Positions 1 through 8,061 of a stretch of 64,000 nt of DNA are shown here, one piece after another. A model generated the notes under the pieces. It ran no database searches. It was given only the letters and a program-made list of their open reading frames with translations, and was not told where the DNA came from. A program made the position numbers and the translations under genes. Origin of the DNA: Rhodococcus sp. KRD162 (GTDB lineage Bacteria; Actinomycetota; Actinomycetes; Mycobacteriales; Mycobacteriaceae); contig NZ_JABFAU010000011.1 of NCBI RefSeq assembly GCF_017168335.1, positions 69,270 through 133,269 of the forward strand, written 5' to 3'. Every line of letters starts with the position of its first letter. The first letter of the stretch is position 1.

Positions 1-120
1 GGCGGCGCCATTGTGTGCAGTGTGTTGGCCGAGGAATTCGAACGACGCGGTGCCGTAAGCTCTTTGACGGTCAGTGAGCACGACATCCTCGACGGTATTG
101 CGATGTCGATCAAAATCTGA
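1..120 (+). CDS. Ppx/GppA phosphatase-like protein, 3' end only
   Basis: The first 39 codons of the window are open in frame 1 and end at TGA 118-120. The peptide contains VSEHDILDGIA close to its end, a segment I associate with the C-terminus of actinobacterial Ppx/GppA exopolyphosphatase/guanosine-pentaphosphate phosphohydrolases. Enzymes of this family hydrolyse polyphosphate or pppGpp in the cytosol. The ATPase-fold motifs lie outside the window, so the assignment rests on the tail alone. The tRNA gene begins 11 bases after the stop. Confidence 0.5.
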   Translation, partial: GGAIVCSVLAEEFERRGAVSSLTVSEHDILDGIAMSIKI

Positions 121-131
121 CCTGCAGTACG

Positions 132-208
132 GCCCCTATAGCCCAATTGGCAGAGGCAGCGGACTTAAAATCCGCACAGTGTCGGTTCGAGTCCGACTGG
201 GGGCACCA
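132..208 (+). tRNA. tRNA with UAA anticodon (nominally Leu), short variable loop, encoded CCA
   Basis: A full cloverleaf can be drawn. The acceptor arm is 132-138 with 198-204 (one T-G pair). The D stem is 141-143 with 155-157, with a C-A mismatch at its inner end. The anticodon stem is 159-163 with 171-175 (five pairs) and the loop CTTAAAA gives anticodon TAA at 166-168. The variable loop is only 5 bases (176-180). The T stem is 181-185 with 193-197, loop TTCGAGT. Discriminator A205 is followed by genomic CCA. UAA reads the Leu codon UUA, but bacterial tRNA-Leu normally has a long class II variable arm, so this is an atypical molecule whose amino acid is uncertain. Confidence 0.8.
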
Positions 209-303
209 CAGTCCATATGGATCCAGATTTCTGGACCAGGACAGTGCTTTTCGGGTGGTAGCGTGGACTTCGACGGCCTACAACGGATTTGAGTGGACAA
301 CCG

Positions 304-336
304 AGACAGCGGATTTCAGATCCGCGGAGTTTGGCC
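304..336 (+). other. Degenerate tRNA-like anticodon arm
   Basis: GCGGA 309-313 pairs with TCCGC 321-325 around the 7-base loop TTTCAGA, which would put TCA in the anticodon position. The stem is identical to that of the tRNA at 132-208. By hand alignment 24 of 33 bases match the tRNA segment 153-185. No matching T arm or acceptor arm follows, so this is at most a decayed partial copy or a plain hairpin. Confidence 0.3.
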
Positions 337-422
337 TCTTCTCTCGGTGAGCTCGATATTTTTCCCAGGTCAGGAGCTTGACGTGACCCGTCGTTTTTGT
401 TCGGTGTCACGACGGTGTCACA

Positions 423-572
423 ACTCCGGCGCACGAGTCCATTTCCCACGCATCGACCACCGCCCTCTACACCTCGGTCTCCTCCGACTTCCGCACCCGC
501 ACAATGCGTACCGTCCTCGACAACAGCATCGAGCGAGCACTTGCACTGCCTGATCCCGGAGCCGGCACATGA
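423..572 (+). pseudogene. Tyrosine recombinase, C-terminal remnant
   Basis: This frame reads HESISHASTTALYTSVSSDF and continues for about 30 residues to the TGA at 570-572. The HESIS...TALYT pattern is the tail of a phage-integrase-type tyrosine recombinase: the last catalytic His box (usually LGH) followed by the nucleophile Tyr. Everything upstream, including the catalytic Arg boxes, is missing, and the three residues before HES do not fit the family. The stop overlaps the ATG of the next gene (ATGA at 569-572). It is therefore the first member of a three-gene recombinase set that lost its 5' part. The left border is approximate. Confidence 0.7.
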
Positions 573-916
573 CCCGTAAACGCCAACTCGACTTCCACTG
601 GAAGCTCCGCCAACAAATGGCCGCCCACGGCATGTGGAAGACCACCCAACTTGCACCGCTGCTGCGCGAGCGCGGCATCGACCTCTCCGCGGCACAGATC
701 TACCGGCTCGTCACCGACAAACCCGAACGCCTGTCCATGAAAGTGCTTGTTGCGCTGTGCGACATCTTCGACTGCACACCCAACGACCTGATCACACCCG
801 AAGCAATCAGCAACCGCGGAGCCCAAGCCGCCGGCGACACGTCTACGCGGAACGTGACCAGCCTGAACCCGGACCTTCGACCCGAACGGGCCCGCATCAC
901 GGATCCCGATTCGTGA
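569..916 (+). CDS. XRE/Cro-type helix-turn-helix protein of a recombinase element
   Basis: The 115-residue protein carries a Cro/C1-type helix-turn-helix at about residues 20-65 (TQLAPLLRERGIDLSAAQIY, then KPERLSMKVLVALCDIFDCT). This architecture is typical of the small XRE proteins that accompany paired tyrosine recombinases in actinobacterial elements. Its start overlaps the stop of the upstream recombinase remnant by 4 bases. Its stop overlaps the GTG of the zinc-ribbon recombinase downstream (GTGA at 913-916), so the three were translated as one unit. It probably represses or assists the recombinases. The reading frame is intact, but both partner genes are broken. Confidence 0.75.
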   Translation: MTRKRQLDFHWKLRQQMAAHGMWKTTQLAPLLRERGIDLSAAQIYRLVTDKPERLSMKVLVALCDIFDCTPNDLITPEAISNRGAQAAGDTSTRNVTSLNPDLRPERARITDPDS

Positions 917-2388
917 GCGGCGCTCGTAAACCCCGCCGGCGCAGTCAATCACCCGATGCGGGCAGACATCACGCCTGTGCACGGTGCAAGGATCACTACC
1001 CCACTGCCGCGCACTGGCCCGACGGTCCGGTCTGCACCTACTGCTACCAGGCTGCCAAACGTACCGAGGGCACATGCACGGCGTGCGGGCACATCGGAAT
1101 TGTCCCCGGCCTGGACGAAGACCACATGCCCTTGTGTGTGCGTTGCGGCGGATTACCGTTGGATCTGACGTGCGACCGGTGCGGCACCGAGACCTGGTTG
1201 GCGAAAGCGAACACCTGCTGGCGGTGCCTGCTCGATGACATCGTCCGCGACCTACTCTCCGGCCGGGACGGAGTCATCCGCGAGTCGTTGGAGCCGCTGG
1301 CAACCGCCATCGTCGCGATGCCCAGGGCGAACAGCGGCGTCACCTAGATTCGCGGAAACCCCACGGTCCGGGAATTACTCGCCGCGCTGGGCGACGGGTC
1401 AGTGGATCCGACACACGACGCCCTCGACGCGCTACCCCGCACACGCACCGTGGAGTACCTCCGAGCATTGATGGTCGAACACTCTGTCCTGCCCCCGCGG
1501 GACCGACTGCTCACCACCTACGAACAATGGCTCCGTGACAAACTCGCAACCACCGTCGACGACGACTCGAGGAAGATCATCGAACGGTTCGGGCGGTGGC
1601 ACCACCTCCGGAAGCTACGCGAACACGCTGAGACAGGTCCAGTAGGTACCGGACCATTCCTGCGAGCGAAACAATCCACGACAGTGGCGATTTCGTTCCT
1701 CAACTGGCTGAACGAGCGTGGGACTGCGCTGAACGAATGCAGCCAACACGATATCGATGCCTGGTACGCAGGTGGCCGCTCCACCCGCCAACACGCGGAA
1801 CGATTCCTCTACTGGGCACGATCGAACAAGCTCACACCCCAACTATCGATTCCCCGCCACACAACGGGCACATACGAGCTGGTCGGCGAGGACGAGCGCC
1901 TGCACATCATCCGCGCCCTGTTGCTGCAAGACGACCTCCCCGCCGTCCACCGCGTCGCAGGATGCCTACTCACCCTCTACGGCCAATCGATCACACGCAT
2001 CGTGGCCCTGACCATCGACGACGTCCGAGCCACAAACAGTGCTGTCAGCGTCAAGCTCGCCGACACCTGGGTCGACCGACCCGACCCGATCTCGCACCTC
2101 CTGCGTGAACACCTGGCAAAGCGACCCAACACCAGTACCGCCAGCAACGCGGCCTTGAGGTGGCTATTTCCCGGCCGTATGCCCGGCGAGCACCTCGACC
2201 GGCAGACGGTCATCGATGCACTCCGCCACGCCGGCATCCCCACCCGCGCCGTTCGCAACAGCACCTGGCAGCAACTCGTCCGGCAAGCGCCACCACAGGT
2301 CTTTTCCCACCGGCTGGCGGTGTCAAAACAATATCCACATCCAGCATCCAATTGCCACACCAAAGAGCACCTCGTAACGGGTTATTAG
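913..2388 (+). pseudogene. Zinc-ribbon tyrosine-recombinase-like protein, broken by an in-frame TAG and 3' truncation
   Basis: From GTG 913 one reading frame runs to 2388 with a single internal stop, TAG at 1345-1347. The first 144 residues have six CxxC pairs (Cys22/25, 41/44, 55/58, 75/78, 87/90, 102/105), i.e. several zinc ribbons. The part after the stop (IRGNPTVRELLAALGDGSVD onward) continues without a frame change and looks like the core of a recombinase-associated protein. A single TGG-to-TAG change would explain the stop. The last 25 or so residues look unrelated to the preceding part, so the 3' end is probably also lost. An alternative is two separate proteins, with a GTG start at 1402 for the second. 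Confidence 0.7.
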
Positions 2389-2583
2389 CTCAAGTAATAG
2401 GCATGCATGCCGCGGAAACGGAGGATTAACAAGCAATTGCCTCGCATGTCGGATACTATTTCAAGGAATCGGCAGCTCAGCGGCTAATCAAATGATTATC
2501 TCGACGAGTATAAGTAGAAGCTTCAATTTAGTTTGCTTGCGTTCGAGTGGACGTCGAGGTGCGATCGCTGCAATAGTCGGAGC

Positions 2584-3093
2584 ATGTCGAATGAGAACTC
2601 CCCCGAGCTGGAGGCGGCCATCACCGCCGGCTACGAAGCACGAGACCGCGCGAACATGGGCCCAACCATTGAGTACTTCGCAGCACTTCTCGAAGCCAAC
2701 CCTGGAAACGCGGCAGTGCTGTACGAATTAGCCGGGTCGTACGACACGGCGGGACAGGAGGATACGGCAGAGAAGTACTACCTAGAAGCCTTCGATGCAG
2801 GGCTATCCGGGGATCGGCACCGAAGAGCGCTCCTGCAGTACGGCAGCACATTGCGAAACCTCGGACGATTTCACGAATCCTTGACCGTGTTCACCGACGC
2901 CCGCCACCAGTACCCGGAGTCCGACTCGCTTCGGGTGTTCCACATGTTATCCCTGCACGCATCCGGACAAACCAATTCTGCTCTGGCAGAGGCACTGTCG
3001 ATGATCGTGGACCGGGTCGACTCATCCGAGATGAAGCGCTACGAGGCGGCTCTTCGCGGGAACGCGGAATACATAGCGTCACTTGACGAGTGA
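2584..3093 (+). CDS. Tetratricopeptide-repeat protein
   Basis: This is a 169-residue protein with TPR-like helical pairs. Residues about 10-75 hold two repeats (PTIEYFAALLEANPGNAAVL and YDTAGQEDTAEKYYLEAFDA), followed by a third (LRNLGRFHESLTVFTDARHQ). TPRs mediate protein-protein contacts; there is no signal peptide, so it is cytosolic. I chose the ATG at 2584 because MSNENSPELEAA begins a regular helical sequence; an upstream extension to 2533 is rich in Cys and Arg and looks non-coding. It stands alone between the mobile-element remnant and a gene-poor stretch. Its partner is unknown. Confidence 0.75.
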   Translation: MSNENSPELEAAITAGYEARDRANMGPTIEYFAALLEANPGNAAVLYELAGSYDTAGQEDTAEKYYLEAFDAGLSGDRHRRALLQYGSTLRNLGRFHESLTVFTDARHQYPESDSLRVFHMLSLHASGQTNSALAEALSMIVDRVDSSEMKRYEAALRGNAEYIASLDE

Positions 3094-3311
3094 TGAGCCA
3101 CCGGCAGTCACCCTCCACTATCGGATCGGTGCCGGTACTAGATCGCATGCGGACGACGTGGTGCGCAATCGTGAATCGCAAGCGAGGTGCATCCGTGAAA
3201 CACAATGATTTCGAGAATTATTCGCGTTCCTCCGCTGTTGAGGTTGTGCGACGGCACGTCGGAGGACGAGAGGGGCGACGGTTGAAGAACGACATAGTCA
3301 AGGAGGCATCG

Positions 3312-3473
3312 ATGTCGGGTGACGTCAAAGTTCCAGACGCGGTTGATTCGCTGACCCAAAGTTCACCAACCCACACCCCGTCCGGCCTAGCATGCCAGTC
3401 CGAACTCTTTGTCGGACTGAATATACTAATGGTGCGCGGTGCGGACACGATGCCCGGCAGCTCATCCTTCTGA
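3312..3473 (+). CDS. Possible 53-residue small protein with strong ribosome-binding site
   Basis: The sequence AAGGAGG lies 6 bases before the ATG at 3312, one of the strongest Shine-Dalgarno sites in the window. The peptide (start MSGDVKVPDAVDSL) has no recognised domain. Third-position GC is only moderate. It could be the 5' stub of a longer gene whose remainder was lost, in line with the many truncations nearby. The hairpin at 3397-3418 falls inside it. Confidence 0.3.
   Translation: MSGDVKVPDAVDSLTQSSPTHTPSGLACQSELFVGLNILMVRGADTMPGSSSF
3397..3418. repeat. Inverted repeat, 7-bp stem
   Basis: AGTCCGA and TCGGACT form a perfect stem around an 8-base loop. No T-run follows. Role unknown; it could be a weak terminator or a chance hairpin. 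Confidence 0.4.
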
Positions 3474-3774
3474 TCGTGGACGGCAAAGGCTCCTGTAAGA
3501 ATGTCCGCATCATGTTTACAAATGCTCTCGGCGCACGGTGGGACCGGCGGGTTAATCAAACACCACAGCTCGTCACAGAACCGAACCCGAGGGGCAATAG
3601 CGTCAGCGCCACAGCGACTGGATCCCGACTAACGCTTCAAAAGAAGGCCAGATGACGCGCGTCCACGCGTCCACCGCTGGTTTTGACTCTGCGTTTCAGG
3701 ACCGGAGGGGGCGGGGGAGCAGGGGCGATCATGCCTAGTCTCGACCCGGCGCGGCAAACCACTTCCGCTCGAAC

Positions 3775-3999
3775 TCAGGACCGTTCGCGGGCGCGGGCCC
3801 GGCCGAGCGCCATATCACGGTTGCTCCATTCAGATTCCCACACCGCTGACCCCGGTTTCGGCGCGGCCAACGCCCGGTCAGTCAATCGATCGAGAAGTTG
3901 ATCGAGCCTGTCGGACAAAACTTCTGCCAGCTCGTCGAGCACACGGTCAGGCACTGCAGCCACATCGACGGACTCGTACTCGCTCACACGCGACACCAT
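3775..3999 (-). CDS. Small hypothetical protein
   Basis: A 74-residue frame whose ATG at 3999 is preceded by GAGAGG on the minus strand. The N-terminal half is a predicted amphipathic helix rich in Leu, Val and Asp (about residues 14-45), and the C-terminal part is Arg/Glu-rich. A longer version from 4017 is possible. I recognise no family. The helix pattern and the ribosome-binding site favour a real gene, but its isolation in a gene-poor stretch leaves doubt. Confidence 0.4.
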   Translation of the reverse strand: MVSRVSEYESVDVAAVPDRVLDELAEVLSDRLDQLLDRLTDRALAAPKPGSAVWESEWSNRDMALGRARARERS

Positions 4000-4202
4000 A
4001 GAACCTCTCACCGACATGCTGGCGTTGGCTCGGCGACGGTCGAACGTGCTGTGGGCGATGCTGCGTGGCGGAACGCCGTATCGGCCGGGGTCGTCGCCCT
4101 CAACAGGCGGGTGCTGTGCATCCGTTGCCGCTTAGTGTGGCGCGCGGCCCCGCCGTTTCGAGGCCCGATTTTCCCGCCCACAGGCTCGTAATTCGAGTAC
4201 GG

Positions 4203-5177
4203 TCACTCCGAAATGGATGAGCGATCCGCTGGAGCGCGGGCTCCGGCGGCCGCTGCGTCTTCGATGGAGGACTTCGGACTCCGTCGACTCAGGGCGACGC
4301 CACCGAGACACAGGGCTCCGCCGATGAGACCGAGCACGGTCGGCACCTCTCCGAGAAAGATCCACGACAAGAAAATGGTGATGGCAGGCACTGTGAGGCT
4401 GGTGGCCGCCATTTTCCCGGCGTCGGTCCGGGTCAGGGCATACGCCCAGGTGGTGAACGCGATCGCTGTCGGGCCGAGACCGAGAAACACGACCCCGGCG
4501 ATCGAGCCCACCGGTGCATCGGCGATCTCCCTGACTGCCTGTGGCGCGAACGGAATGGTCGCGACGAGACCGGCCATACATCCCACCCAGGTCGCGGTGA
4601 TCGCGTCGACGGTTCTCAACGCGACCTTCTGCATCAGTACACCCGCCGCGTACAGCACTGCGGTGACCAGTCCGAGAACCACCCCGATCAGGTCATTGGT
4701 GCCGCCGCGGCTGCCACCCGCGGCGATCAGCAGGACCCCGGCGAAGGCGATCACCATGCCGACGACCAGTGGCCTCGGGAAGCCCTCGGCCATGAACAGC
4801 CCGGCGAAGACAGCGACCAGGATCGGCGCAAAGTTGACCAGGAGTGCAGCGGTTCCCGCGTCGAGATGACGTTCAGCCCAGTTGAGGAGCACCGTGTACC
4901 CACCGAACCACAGCAGCCCGTAGCCGATCACCAGTCCCAGAGCCCGACCCCTCGGGATCGCACGGCGATACCGAAGCGCGAACACCGACAGTCCGAGGAG
5001 ACCCACCGACAGCCGACCGAACGCCATCGCACCAGGGGAGAAGTGTTCGCCGACCGACCGGATGACCACGAACGCCGACGACCACAGCAAGACCGTGACG
5101 ATCGCTGCAATCACGGCTGGCGCTGGAAGGGCGATCCGACCTGTCATACCTCTGGCTAATCCGCGTCGGTAGCTCAT
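4203..5177 (-). CDS. EamA/DMT-family transporter
   Basis: This is a multi-pass membrane protein of about 324 residues with ten hydrophobic segments and two EamA repeats: the first begins at PAVIAAIVTVLLWSSAFVVI and the second at GVVLGLVTAVLYAAGVLMQK. Drug/metabolite transporters of this kind usually export amino acids or other small metabolites. The C-terminus is a short Ala/Arg/Ser-rich tail. The start is uncertain: ATG 5177 (MSYRRG) or ATG 5147 (MTGRIALP), neither with a clear ribosome-binding site. The gene is divergent from a LysR gene and shares its promoter region, so it is a likely target of that regulator. Confidence 0.85.
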   Translation of the reverse strand: MSYRRGLARGMTGRIALPAPAVIAAIVTVLLWSSAFVVIRSVGEHFSPGAMAFGRLSVGLLGLSVFALRYRRAIPRGRALGLVIGYGLLWFGGYTVLLNWAERHLDAGTAALLVNFAPILVAVFAGLFMAEGFPRPLVVGMVIAFAGVLLIAAGGSRGGTNDLIGVVLGLVTAVLYAAGVLMQKVALRTVDAITATWVGCMAGLVATIPFAPQAVREIADAPVGSIAGVVFLGLGPTAIAFTTWAYALTRTDAGKMAATSLTVPAITIFLSWIFLGEVPTVLGLIGGALCLGGVALSRRSPKSSIEDAAAAGARAPADRSSISE

Positions 5178-5237
5178 GGGGTTCAGGGTCTCGCGGCCAC
5201 ACCGATAAGCACAAGCAGTTTGTTCTTCACGACACTT

Positions 5238-5262
5238 CAGTCGCACTGTAGTATCACGACTG
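5238..5262. promoter_or_regulatory. Putative LysR operator between EamA and LysR genes
   Basis: CAGTCG (5238-5243) and CGACTG (5257-5262) form a perfect 6-bp inverted repeat with 13 bases between. It ends on the first base of the LysR start codon and lies upstream of the divergent EamA gene. This fits autoregulation plus control of the transporter. Inferred from position and symmetry only. Confidence 0.5.
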
Positions 5263-6170
5263 TGATCGACGTTCATCGCCTTCGTGTGCTCCGCGCTGTC
5301 GTCGCTGATGGATCCATCGCCGGAGCTGCGTCAGGACTCGGATACACCCCGTCTGCCATCAGTCAGCACCTCACGGCTCTTCAGCGCGAAACGGGCCTCG
5401 TACTTGTGGAAAAGAGGGGGCGAGGCCTTGTCCCCACCACCGCCGGACGCATCCTCGCCGATCGGAGCTCGCTGGTCTTCGAACGTCTTGCCGACCTCGA
5501 CGCACTGGTCGGAGATCTCCGCAACGGCAGGGTGGGGACGCTGGCGATCAGCTATTTTTCATCGGCGGGCGCCGCATGGGTCCCACCCATCGTCGCGTCG
5601 TTGACGCGCGAGTTCCCCCGCCTCCGCCTCGACCTACGGCTGATCGAACTGCGTGATGAGTCGTCGAGTCCACCTGATGTGGAGATCTATGTCGAAGGTG
5701 CAGAATCGACGAACCTGACCGGCTACCAGTCGTTCCGATTGCTGTCCGAGCCCTACTTCGCGGTGGTACCGCTGACGAATCATCTTGCCGACAGGACGTC
5801 GGTGGAACTACTCGAGCTCCGCGACGAGGAGTGGGTCGACAACGACGTCGCACGCGGACCTTGCCGGAAAGTGGTGCTAGATGCCTGCGCCGCAGCGGGT
5901 TTCACTCCGCGCTTCGGCGTAGAGACGCACGACTATCCCACCGCGATCCGATTCGTGGCCGAGGGGGTCGGGATCACAGTGTTGCCCCGGCTCGGACTCG
6001 ACGTGCTACCCGTCTCGGTCGTCGCCGTCCCGATAACGAACCCCACCCCAACCCGGCACATTGCGGTGCGAGTGCGCGACGTGATTGCCGACAATCCGGC
6101 TGTGGTGCGGATGGTCGACCTGCTCCGACTCCGGGTGAACGGCCCGACGCCTATCGAGATCGGTTCTTAG
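5262..6170 (+). CDS. LysR-family transcriptional regulator
   Basis: A 302-residue LTTR. The N-terminal winged helix-turn-helix covers about residues 4-62 (IAGAASGLGYTPSAISQHLT and VEKRGRGLVPTTAGRIL). The effector-binding domain follows from about residue 88 (GRVGTLAISYFSSAGAAWVP). The GTG at 5262 was chosen because VIDVHRLRVLRAVV is the normal LTTR beginning; an extension upstream has no family support. It is divergent from the EamA gene, with an inverted repeat in between, and probably controls export of its own ligand. Confidence 0.85.
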   Translation: MIDVHRLRVLRAVVADGSIAGAASGLGYTPSAISQHLTALQRETGLVLVEKRGRGLVPTTAGRILADRSSLVFERLADLDALVGDLRNGRVGTLAISYFSSAGAAWVPPIVASLTREFPRLRLDLRLIELRDESSSPPDVEIYVEGAESTNLTGYQSFRLLSEPYFAVVPLTNHLADRTSVELLELRDEEWVDNDVARGPCRKVVLDACAAAGFTPRFGVETHDYPTAIRFVAEGVGITVLPRLGLDVLPVSVVAVPITNPTPTRHIAVRVRDVIADNPAVVRMVDLLRLRVNGPTPIEIGS

Positions 6171-6294
6171 CCAAGTGGTACGAACGCGGGGTCGATTCGC
6201 CGTGGGCTGGATGCGAGTTGCAGTGATCGGATTTCGTTTCGGCGTCACGCTTGACCACATGAGGGCGCGGCAGTCGAACGCATGAAAGTGCTGC

Positions 6295-6696
6295 TCAAGA
6301 ACTAGTAGTGCGGGAATCGAAGTCCTGGCGGGCACGCGCGACACTGTCCATATTTTCGTCGGCCCATTTCTTCAGTTGTAGGAACACTCCGACCAATGAG
6401 ATTCCTAGACCGGTCAACTCGTACTCCACGGTGAGCGGGACCGTCGGGGTGACAGTGCGTGTGATCAGACCATCGCGTTCCAGGTTGCGCAGAGTCTGCG
6501 TGAGCATTTTTTGACTGACGCCGGTGATCCGTCGGGCCAGCGCGGAGTGGCGAGCTCTGCCGTCCATCAGCGCACACAACACGAGCGTCACCCACTTGTC
6601 GGCCAGCCGAGACAGGAGCTGTCGGCTGGTGCATGTGACGAGGAACGAATCGTGCTCGGACACAGTCGCATCTACGGTCAGCATGTTGTCGTGCAT
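6295..6696 (-). CDS. HxlR-family winged-helix regulator
   Basis: A 133-residue protein with the HxlR signature: a Cys near residue 22, LADKWVTLVLCALMDGRARH, then GVSQKMLTQTLRNLERDGLI as the recognition helix and wing. HxlR proteins are small dimeric regulators that often sense electrophiles or aldehydes. The start at 6696 (MHDNML) could also be the second ATG at 6684. It is divergent from an MFS exporter gene 125 bases away, the usual arrangement for a local regulator. The intergenic region contains a GGTACC palindrome near 6740. Confidence 0.88.
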   Translation of the reverse strand: MHDNMLTVDATVSEHDSFLVTCTSRQLLSRLADKWVTLVLCALMDGRARHSALARRITGVSQKMLTQTLRNLERDGLITRTVTPTVPLTVEYELTGLGISLVGVFLQLKKWADENMDSVARARQDFDSRTTSS

Positions 6697-6821
6697 CTTG
6701 CACGCACCTTTCTCTCGAGTCAGCGAGCTAGGGCACTTTCAGGTACCTACTTCCGATTCGTGCCTAGGTCGGTCAGAGTAGCTGAGTCCCGCATCCGCAT
6801 CGACGACCAATCAGGAGCCTC

Positions 6822-8042
6822 GTGGCAGACCACGTCCTGAACACCCAAGAACTCGACAATCGACCATGCACTGGTGTGATGTCACCGGTGCGGGCATGGA
6901 TCGCCGTCACAGTTCTCGCGGCGGCAGTGTTCGCAGTCACCGCGACGGAGATGTTGCCTATCGGGGTGCTTACTTCGATCTCCGACGACTTGAGGGTCAG
7001 TGTCGGCACCGCGGGTCTCTCTGTGACTCTCTACGGCATCGTGGCAGGACTGTTCGCTCCACTGATGACGAGATGGACGCGCGGCGTAGACCGCCGAACG
7101 GTGGTACTGGTCATCATCACGGTCTTCATTCTCGGAAACGGTGCGACCGCTCTGGTGACCACCAACGCGCAGTTCCTGGCGGTACGGTTCGTGGTTGGCA
7201 TCGCGCATGGGTTGATGTGGTCGATAGTCGCTGCGGTGGCCGTGCGGCTGGTGTCACCGCCGCAGCGGGTGCGGGCGACTGCGGTGACCTTTTCGGGTAT
7301 TTCCCTGGCGCTTGTCTTCGGTGTGCCGGCGGGCACCTGGCTAGGGGAGTGGGTGGGGTGGCGGGGTGCGTTCGCCGCGCTCGCCGGGCTGACGGCAGTG
7401 ACCGCGTTCGCAGTGATCGCAGCAATGCCGGCCATGCCTGCATTGCGCCTTACTGGATCGAGGAGCTTGCGGGCTGTGCTGCGGCACAGTGGAATCAAGC
7501 GGATTCTCTTGGTCACCGGGGCTGTGGTGATCGGGAACTACGCAGCCTACACCTATATCGCGCCCTACCTCTTCGATAGTGTGGGTGCCTCCTCGTATCT
7601 TGTTGGTGTATGTCTGCTGGTCTATGGGGTTGCCGGTGTCCTAGGGAATGCGATGGTCGGAGTCGTACCAATACGCTCTCGCGTGATGCTGTTGAGCGGT
7701 GCAGGCATCGTCGCCGTGACGCTGCTGATTCTGACTGCGCCGGTAGGCAAATACGGTGTGATCGTGCTGGTCGGCGTGTGGGGACTGTCCTACTCGGCGC
7801 TACCGGTGCTCTTGCAGACCAGCGTGTTCGACGCTGCCCCGTATCTTCGTGAGGCAGCGACGTCGTTGTACGTGCTGGTTTTCAACGTCTCGATCGCAGG
7901 CGGAGCATTGGTCGGCGCACTCGGCGTCGACCAATTGGGACCACTTGCGCCGATGGCATTCGGTGCGGCGTTCTGCGCCCTCGGTGTCGCGGCATCTGTG
8001 GGTATCCGTGGTGGGGTGGCTGTAGAGGGGAATCCCCGATGA
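6822..8042 (+). CDS. MFS transporter, DHA1-like drug/sugar efflux type
   Basis: A 406-residue, 12-TM major facilitator protein. TM1 begins at AWIAVTVLAAAVFAVTATEM and carries the TEMLPIG segment typical of the AraJ/chloramphenicol-efflux (DHA1) group. RWTRGVDRRTV is the motif A loop between TM2 and TM3. The GTG start at 6822 has AGGAG five bases upstream; a second possible start is ATG 6879. The product probably expels a drug or metabolite. It is controlled most likely by the divergent HxlR gene. Confidence 0.87.
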   Translation: MADHVLNTQELDNRPCTGVMSPVRAWIAVTVLAAAVFAVTATEMLPIGVLTSISDDLRVSVGTAGLSVTLYGIVAGLFAPLMTRWTRGVDRRTVVLVIITVFILGNGATALVTTNAQFLAVRFVVGIAHGLMWSIVAAVAVRLVSPPQRVRATAVTFSGISLALVFGVPAGTWLGEWVGWRGAFAALAGLTAVTAFAVIAAMPAMPALRLTGSRSLRAVLRHSGIKRILLVTGAVVIGNYAAYTYIAPYLFDSVGASSYLVGVCLLVYGVAGVLGNAMVGVVPIRSRVMLLSGAGIVAVTLLILTAPVGKYGVIVLVGVWGLSYSALPVLLQTSVFDAAPYLREAATSLYVLVFNVSIAGGALVGALGVDQLGPLAPMAFGAAFCALGVAASVGIRGGVAVEGNPR

Positions 8043-8061
8043 CCGGCTCGGCGCGATACCG

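Larger units (their letters stand above)
3094..3774. other. Gene-poor stretch
   Basis: About 680 bases without a confident gene. It contains one possible small gene (3312-3473) and a 7-bp-stem hairpin (3397-3418). The rest, including the G-rich run near 3703-3725, shows no recognisable gene, repeat or RNA. Several reading frames cross it, but none has family features. Confidence 0.5.

Noticed and set aside
1345..1347. Idea that the TAG in the zinc-ribbon recombinase is read through by the nearby unusual tRNA
   Set aside because: The tRNA anticodon is UAA, which reads UUA, not UAG. The gene is also damaged at its 3' end, so a plain nonsense mutation is simpler.
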